Shown: piece after piece, positions 59,624 through 64,000 of the stretch
Position numbering within the stretch: the stretch's first letter is position 1
Layout of the letters: every line of letters starts with the position of its first letter
DNA from: Streptomyces sp. S.PB5
GTDB taxonomy: Bacteria > Actinomycetota > Actinomycetes > Streptomycetales > Streptomycetaceae
Length of the DNA: 64,000 bases
Direction: 5' to 3'
NCBI RefSeq assembly: GCF_030403745.1
Contig: NZ_JAQMWP010000015.1
Location: 186,001 to 250,000, forward strand
Notes under the pieces: generated by a model
What the model was told of the DNA's origin: nothing
The model's database searches: none
Seen by the model: only the letters and a program-made list of their open reading frames with translations
Program-made: the position numbers and the translations under genes

Positions 59624-59642
59624 TGTTACCCTCAGGGCAATA
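59624..59642. promoter_or_regulatory. Candidate LysR box between nmrA-like and lysR genes
   Basis: TTG-TTACCCT-C-AGGGCAA-T contains a 5-bp dyad (ACCCT/AGGGc) with T-N11-A-like spacing. It lies 24 bp before the lysR start in the 132-bp divergent gap. Confidence 0.45.
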
Positions 59643-59665
59643 CCGACCGGATCCGGGGAGGGCGC

Positions 59666-60499
59666 ATGGATTCCCGTCTGTTGCGTTACTTCGTCGCCGT
59701 GGCCGAGGAGCTCAATTTCGCCCGCGCGGCGCAGCGGCTGGCGATCTCTCCGCCCCCGCTGTCCCGGGCGATCCGGCAGCTGGAGCGGGAGTTGGGCGTC
59801 ACCCTGCTCGAACGGACCACCCACAGCGTGCGGTTGACCCCGGCGGGGAGTGTCCTCCTCGACGAGGCGCGGGGCGCCCTGGACGCCCTCCAGGCGGCGG
59901 GCCGACGGGCCCAGCGTGCGGCCGCCACCGATCCCAAGCTGGTGCTGGCCGTCAAAGCGGACGGCGACGGAGGGCTGCTGGAGCCGATCCTGGCCCGCTA
60001 CGCGACCGAGCCGGACGCCCTGCCGGTCGTCGTCCGGCTGAGCGGCTGGCTGGAGCAACCACGGCTCCTGCGGCAGGGCGAGGCCGACGCCGCGCTGGTC
60101 TACGAGCCGTACGACCGCACCGGCCTGGACGCCGAGATCCTGGCCGCCGAACCGCGCGTCGCGGCCCTCGCCGCCGACCATCCCCTCGCCGCGCGGGAGC
60201 ACCTGTCGCTCGCCGACCTCGGCCTGAGCGCCGGGGAGCTGCACCGCTACCTCGACGACACCCGCAAGCTGGGCCACGACCTCGCCCAACTGCTCGCGCT
60301 CGTCCCGCTGGGCGGCCTGATCCCGCTGCTGCCCGTCTCCGTCGCCGCCCGCTACCCGCGCCCCGGCGTCGTCTACCGGCCGCTCCCGGACGCGCCACGG
60401 GCCGTCCTGCACATCGCCTGGCCCCAGCAGTCCCGCTCCACGGCCACGGCAGCGCTCGTCCGCGCAGCGACGGCGGTGGCGGCCGACGCGCGACCGTGA
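59666..60499 (+). CDS. LysR-family regulator divergent from NmrA-like gene
   Basis: A 277-residue LysR. The helix-turn-helix is RLLRYFVAVAEELNFARAAQ, then SPPPLSRAIRQLERELGVTL, followed by a shortened ligand domain (LAVKADGDGGLLEPILARYA and VVVRLSGWLEQPRLLRQGEA). The usual length is 290-310, so it is slightly short but complete. GGGGAGG precedes the ATG at 59666. It likely controls the divergent NmrA-like gene, as seen in many Streptomyces pairs. Confidence 0.9.
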   Translation: MDSRLLRYFVAVAEELNFARAAQRLAISPPPLSRAIRQLERELGVTLLERTTHSVRLTPAGSVLLDEARGALDALQAAGRRAQRAAATDPKLVLAVKADGDGGLLEPILARYATEPDALPVVVRLSGWLEQPRLLRQGEADAALVYEPYDRTGLDAEILAAEPRVAALAADHPLAAREHLSLADLGLSAGELHRYLDDTRKLGHDLAQLLALVPLGGLIPLLPVSVAARYPRPGVVYRPLPDAPRAVLHIAWPQQSRSTATAALVRAATAVAADARP

Positions 60500-60538
60500 C
60501 GACCGGTCTCCTCCGCCGAGCCGTACGGCCGTGCAGGC

Positions 60539-62674
60539 TCAGCCCGTCGCGTCCACCAGCGCCAGCTCGTGCAGCCGCTCCGGCGGGCCCGGGCGGGCGT
60601 AGTACCAGCCCTGGGCCGTGTCGCAGCCCAGTATCCGCAACTGCTCGGCCTGGGCCCCGGTCTCCACGCCCTCGACCGTGACCGCGAGGTCCAGGCTGTG
60701 GGCGAGGGAGACGATCCCTTCGACGATCTTGAGGTCGACGGGGTCCGCCGGGAACTGCTGCATGCTCTGGGTGAAGGAGCGGTCCAGCTTGAGGATGCTC
60801 ACCGGGAGCCGCCGGAGATTGGCGAGGTTGGAGTAGCCGGTGCCGAAGTCGTCCAGGGCGATGTCGACGCCCATCTCGGCGAGGCGCCTGAGCGGTTTCA
60901 GCAGGTCGTCGTCGGCGCCGATCAGCGCCGACTCCGTGACCTCCAGGCACAGCGTGTCCGGCTCCACGCCCGCGCGTTCCAGGATGTCGACCGTGTCCTG
61001 CACCAGTCCGGGGTGGGTGAGCTGGCAGGGCGAGAGATTGACGTTGATGCGCAGCGGACCCGCGTCCGCGTGCCGTTCTCGCCACTCGCGCGCCTGCCGC
61101 ACCGACTGCTCCAGCACCCAGCGGCCGAGCGGGACGATCAGGCCGGTGTGTTCGGCGAGCGGGATGAAGCGGTCGGGGCCGAGGACGCCGTGCTGCGGGT
61201 GCAGCCAGCGCACCAGCGCCTCGGCGCCGCGCACACTGCCGTCGCCGAGGTGGACGAGCGGCTGGTACTCGATGAAGAACTCGCCCCGCTCCAGGGCCGC
61301 CGGGAGCGCCGTCGTCAGCCCGTGCCGGGTGATCGCGCGGGCGTCGGCCTCGGCGTCGGCGAGTTCGAAGCGGTTGCCGCCCGCCGACTTGGCCCGGTAC
61401 ATCGTGATGTCGGCGCTGCGCAGCACCTCCGCCGCGCTGCGCTCCCCCGCCGGGCCCTCGACGATGCCGATGCTGCCGCGCACGGTGAGCTCCCGGCCGT
61501 CGATCCGGACCGGGGCGAGCAGCGCGTTCATGATGCGGGCGGCGAGGTCGTCGACCTCGCGCTCGGTGTCGGGTCCGGTCGTCAGCGCCACGAACTCGTC
61601 GCCGCCCAGACGGGCGACCATCTCACCGGGCGCGGTGGCACAGGACTGCAGCCGGTCGGCGACCTCGACGAGCAGCCGGTCGCCGGCGGCGTGGCCGAGG
61701 CTGTCGTTGATGGTCTTGAAGCCGTCGAGGTCGAGGTAACAGAGCCCGAAGCGCTGGCCCGCGCCGACGGCCAGCGCCTTCTCCAGGCGCTCGAAGAACA
61801 GCGTGCGGTTGGGCAGGCCGGTGAGCGCGTCGTGCGTGGCCTCGTAGCGCAGCCGGAGGTTGAGCAGCCGGCGCTCGGTGGTGTCCTCCATCAGCGCGAG
61901 CTGGTACTGCGGATTGCCGTCCGCGTCCCGGAGCAGGGAGACCGTGAGGTTGGTCCACAGGACCGTTCCGTCAGGGCGGGAGAAGGCCTTCTCCAGGTGG
62001 TAGTGCTCGCGCTCGCCGCGGACCAGCTCGTCGTAGAGGGTCCAGGTCTGGGGCGCGTCCTCGGGGTGGGTCCACTCCAGGACGTTGCGGCCGCGCATCA
62101 TCGGCTCGGTGATGCCGAACATGCGCAGCAGCGCCTCGTTGACCTGGAGGATGTTGCCTTCGAGGTCGGCGATGCCGATCCCTATGGCGGCGCCCTCGAA
62201 GACCGCGCGGAAGCGGGCCTCGCTGGCGTGCAGCGCCTGCGCCACCACGCCCTGTGCCTTGAGCGCGGCGGCCGAGATGGCCTCCTGCTCGACCAGCGTC
62301 CGCTCGCGCAGGGCACCGGCGAATCCGGCGGCCATGGCGTGCTGGAGACGCGAGGCGCGCACCCGCAGGTCCTCCTGGTCGCCGTCGGCGCCGCAGTAGA
62401 GCACCAGATAGGCGTCGACGCAGTCCAGGGTGCGGCTGAGCGCCTCCGGGTCGGTGCAGTGCACCGTGACGAGCGCGGCGCCGACCGCGCGCCCCTCGTC
62501 CGCGTCGAAGGTCCTGGCCCGCAGCGCCTCGCTCAACCGGCGTGCCAGCGGCAGGAGTTGCTCCTCGAACTCGGGCCGGGTCGAGGACGTCGTGGTCACC
62601 GGGAAGACCGCCCGGCTCCAGATCGTCGCGAACCGGCGCAGTCTGTCCTCCGGCCCGTCCGGCTCGGCGATCAC
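60539..62674 (-). CDS. rmdA: PAS-GGDEF-EAL cyclic-di-GMP enzyme (RmdA-like)
   Basis: A 711-residue soluble signalling protein. An N-terminal 160-residue helical sensor region is followed by a PAS domain (ASEARFRAVFEGAAIGIGIA). A complete GGDEF domain comes next (MVARLGGDEFVALTTGPDTE), then an EAL domain (SVRGAEALVRWLHPQHGVLG and DFGTGYSNLANLRRLPVSIL). Both active motifs are intact, so it could make and break c-di-GMP. The layout matches RmdA, which affects development in S. coelicolor. The GTG at 62674 overlaps the DUF574 stop (GTGA), coupling the two. Confidence 0.9.
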   Translation of the reverse strand: MIAEPDGPEDRLRRFATIWSRAVFPVTTTSSTRPEFEEQLLPLARRLSEALRARTFDADEGRAVGAALVTVHCTDPEALSRTLDCVDAYLVLYCGADGDQEDLRVRASRLQHAMAAGFAGALRERTLVEQEAISAAALKAQGVVAQALHASEARFRAVFEGAAIGIGIADLEGNILQVNEALLRMFGITEPMMRGRNVLEWTHPEDAPQTWTLYDELVRGEREHYHLEKAFSRPDGTVLWTNLTVSLLRDADGNPQYQLALMEDTTERRLLNLRLRYEATHDALTGLPNRTLFFERLEKALAVGAGQRFGLCYLDLDGFKTINDSLGHAAGDRLLVEVADRLQSCATAPGEMVARLGGDEFVALTTGPDTEREVDDLAARIMNALLAPVRIDGRELTVRGSIGIVEGPAGERSAAEVLRSADITMYRAKSAGGNRFELADAEADARAITRHGLTTALPAALERGEFFIEYQPLVHLGDGSVRGAEALVRWLHPQHGVLGPDRFIPLAEHTGLIVPLGRWVLEQSVRQAREWRERHADAGPLRINVNLSPCQLTHPGLVQDTVDILERAGVEPDTLCLEVTESALIGADDDLLKPLRRLAEMGVDIALDDFGTGYSNLANLRRLPVSILKLDRSFTQSMQQFPADPVDLKIVEGIVSLAHSLDLAVTVEGVETGAQAEQLRILGCDTAQGWYYARPGPPERLHELALVDATG

Positions 62675-63492
62675 GCGGTACGCCCCACGCCGGCGAACCC
62701 TGAGAAGGCCCAGGGATCCTCGTCGTCGGGGTCCCAGGTCTCCGACTCCGGCCGCCAGCGCGGCATCGGCACCAGTCCCGGTTCCACCATGTCGTACCCC
62801 TCGAAGAACCGCGCGATCTCCTCGCGCGAGCGCATGATCAGCGGGTTGCGGATGTCCTTGTACACGTCGACCGTGCCGGCGGCCCGCTCCGGCGGCAGCG
62901 GGATTCCCTCGTACGAGGCATGTGTGAGCAGCAGCAGGCTGCCGGGCGCGAGTGCGTCGCGCAGCTCGGCCACCGCTCCGTACGGGTCGTCCTGGTCTTC
63001 CACGAAGTGCAGTATGGCAACGAGAAGCAGCGCCACCGGCCGCTTCAGGTCGATCAGTTGCTGTACTTCGGGGCTCGCGAGGATCTCCTGGGGCTTGCGG
63101 AGGTCCGCCGCGACCACGCCCGCGTCCGCGTTGCCGGCGAGGACGGCCTCGCTGTGGGCGACCGCGACCGGGTCGTGGTCGACGTAGACGACCCGGGCGC
63201 CGGGGCTGGCGTCCTGGGCCACTTCGTGGACGTTTCCGAAGGTCGGGATACCCGAACCGATGTCCAGGAACTGGGTGATGCCCTCGTCCACCGCGAAGCG
63301 CACCGCGCGGCGCATGAACGCCCGGTTCGCCTGCATGATCTTGGGGAGTCCCGGCATGAACCCCATGGCCTTGCGGGCCGCTTCGCGGTCGACCTCGAAG
63401 TTGTGCGAACCGCCCAGATAGAAGTCGTAGATGCGCGAGACGCTGGGCACCGAGATGTCGATGCTCCGTGGGGCCCAGGCGGGTCGCTCCAT
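62671..63492 (-). CDS. SAM-dependent methyltransferase, DUF574 family (copy 2)
   Basis: A 273-residue DUF574 methyltransferase. The opening SVSRIYDFYLGGSHNFEVDR is the family signature, then ITQFLDIGSGIPTFGNVHEV with the SAM loop, VYVDHDPVAVAHSEAVLAGN, and the end GLVPMPRWRPESETW. The ATG at 63492 has GGAGAG upstream. The stop overlaps the GTG of the RmdA-like gene, so it is translationally coupled to a c-di-GMP enzyme. It is only moderately similar to copy 1 (19545). Confidence 0.93.
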   Translation of the reverse strand: MERPAWAPRSIDISVPSVSRIYDFYLGGSHNFEVDREAARKAMGFMPGLPKIMQANRAFMRRAVRFAVDEGITQFLDIGSGIPTFGNVHEVAQDASPGARVVYVDHDPVAVAHSEAVLAGNADAGVVAADLRKPQEILASPEVQQLIDLKRPVALLLVAILHFVEDQDDPYGAVAELRDALAPGSLLLLTHASYEGIPLPPERAAGTVDVYKDIRNPLIMRSREEIARFFEGYDMVEPGLVPMPRWRPESETWDPDDEDPWAFSGFAGVGRTA

Positions 63493-63652
63493 CTGTCTCT
63501 CCAAGGCGTAGGCGATCCAGTGTTCGAGCAGAGGCTACTGATCGCCCGCCAAAGGAGCGAGCGGAACCGGAAAATGACCGTCCGTTCCCGGTCACTGCCT
63601 GCGGCACGTGCCTCGTGGAGCATGCCCAACTCCCGCTGAAACAAGGCAAACC

Positions 63653-63689
63653 GGCCCGCCCCCTGTGTGCGGTGCACAGGGGGCGGGCC
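63653..63689 (-). terminator. Strong hairpin between lipoprotein and DUF574 genes
   Basis: A perfect 15-bp stem GGCCCGCCCCCTGTG / CACAGGGGGCGGGCC with a seven-base loop. It lies 116 bp downstream of the lipoprotein gene stop and before the methyltransferase promoter. Confidence 0.85.
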
Positions 63690-63804
63690 GTGGGTCGCGC
63701 GCGCGATGGGTGCCGTCGGGCACTCCGCTGGGGTCCTCGGACCTCCCTTCCGCGGCTCGGACGACGGGTGGGGTGGGCGGTCAGCCCTGGGGAGTTGACC
63801 TGTA

Positions 63805-64000
63805 CTACTGCGACGCGCCGACCGGCTTGCCGTCGGGCCGGATGACGAACCACTGGCCGCCCACGCCCTGACCGTTGGTGTCCCCGGGCTTCTTGTCACC
63901 GGAGAAGGTGTAGATCGGCACGCAGTCGATGGTCTGCTGCTTCAGTCCGTCGGGCCGGTCGAAGATCACGTAGCCCTGCCCCCGGGGCCCGGAGCCCTTC
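63805..64000 (-). CDS. Secreted repeat lipoprotein, C-terminal part
   Basis: The open frame reaches the window edge. The visible 64 residues include GQGYVIFDRPDGLKQQTIDC, then VPIYTFSGDKKPGDTNGQGV and GGQWFVIRPDGKPVG. The Y-x-F/W-x-x-D/GD pattern with DTxGQGxxGxW is the secreted repeat of unknown function (COG4315, YxFWYxxD lipoproteins). Such proteins are exported and often redox- or cytochrome-linked. The N-terminus is outside the window, so the lipobox cannot be checked. Confidence 0.8.
   Translation of the reverse strand, partial: KGSGPRGQGYVIFDRPDGLKQQTIDCVPIYTFSGDKKPGDTNGQGVGGQWFVIRPDGKPVGASQ

Noticed and set aside
60569..63187. An 872-codon frame opposite the RmdA-like and DUF574 genes
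   Set aside because: Shadow frame from high GC; no domain can be read.
1..64000. tRNA, rRNA, CRISPR array, prophage or large biosynthetic cluster
   Set aside because: No cloverleaf, repeat-spacer pattern, integrase or PKS/NRPS modules were recognised by eye.

Overview
The window reads as a piece of a Streptomyces chromosome, probably from an arm. The DNA is very GC-rich with strong third-position bias and many GTG starts. It carries Streptomyces hallmarks: an egtABCD ergothioneine operon, two DUF574-type SAM methyltransferases, LLM/F420-type oxidoreductases, a B-type sdhCAB operon, and a PAS-GGDEF-EAL protein matching RmdA. From memory, unchecked, the right half (egt, ols, sdh, rmdA) resembles the SCO0910-SCO0930 stretch of S. 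coelicolor. No tRNA, rRNA, CRISPR array or large biosynthetic cluster was seen.

Layout. 1-1858: pobA (4-hydroxybenzoate hydroxylase) cut by an 873-bp IS5-family element with a 3-bp target duplication. 1983-9940: LacI, TetR and LysR regulators, an FMN reductase with twin operators, an LLM oxidoreductase, TerC, an HSL-type esterase and a PucR-like regulator. 10303-14640: a decaying acyl-CoA catabolic locus. It holds a broken acyl-CoA ligase, a small chorismate-mutase-like protein, an intact CaiB/BaiF CoA-transferase, GntR, EtfB, an etfA stub and a truncated TetR. 14653-23359: PadR with a GDSL hydrolase, a GH42 beta-galactosidase with LacI, a DUF574 methyltransferase, and a sugar-acid dehydratase divergent from a zinc dehydrogenase. 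23464-27158: a run of small proteins with topoisomerase IB and an internally deleted alcohol dehydrogenase. 27368-30790: an old yellow enzyme/MarR pair, then LysR, MFS and esterase fragments. 30812-36184: a secreted GH43, an amidase, an NfeD-like/flotillin pair and a PemK-like protein. 36169-44998: a bacterial PARG, egtABCD, dodecin, a HAD phosphatase, and a Zur-type box before zinc-free L32 and a CobW GTPase. 45017-52303: a two-gene membrane unit with a shared motif, a wrecked uvrA paralogue, and a pentapeptide-repeat membrane protein gene split by a group II intron. 52353-64000: ornithine-lipid synthesis (olsBA), sdhCAB with a divergent LysR, an NmrA/LysR pair, a DUF574 methyltransferase coupled to rmdA, and the end of a secreted repeat lipoprotein.

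How the genes work together. egtABCD forms a translationally coupled operon that makes most of the ergothioneine pathway. The OlsB homologue should acylate ornithine and OlsA then add the second acyl chain. SdhC, SdhA and SdhB form the membrane succinate:quinone oxidoreductase. The Zur-type box, cysteine-free L32 and CobW GTPase make a coherent zinc-starvation module. Several regulators sit beside recognisable inverted-repeat operators.

The main oddities are the group II intron whose removal would exactly restore its host frame, the IS in pobA, the concentration of gene fragments, and the unrecognised membrane pair at 45017-47307, which is the best candidate here for undescribed biology. Coordinates come from reading the sequence by eye; functional assignments rest on motif recognition, not on database searches.
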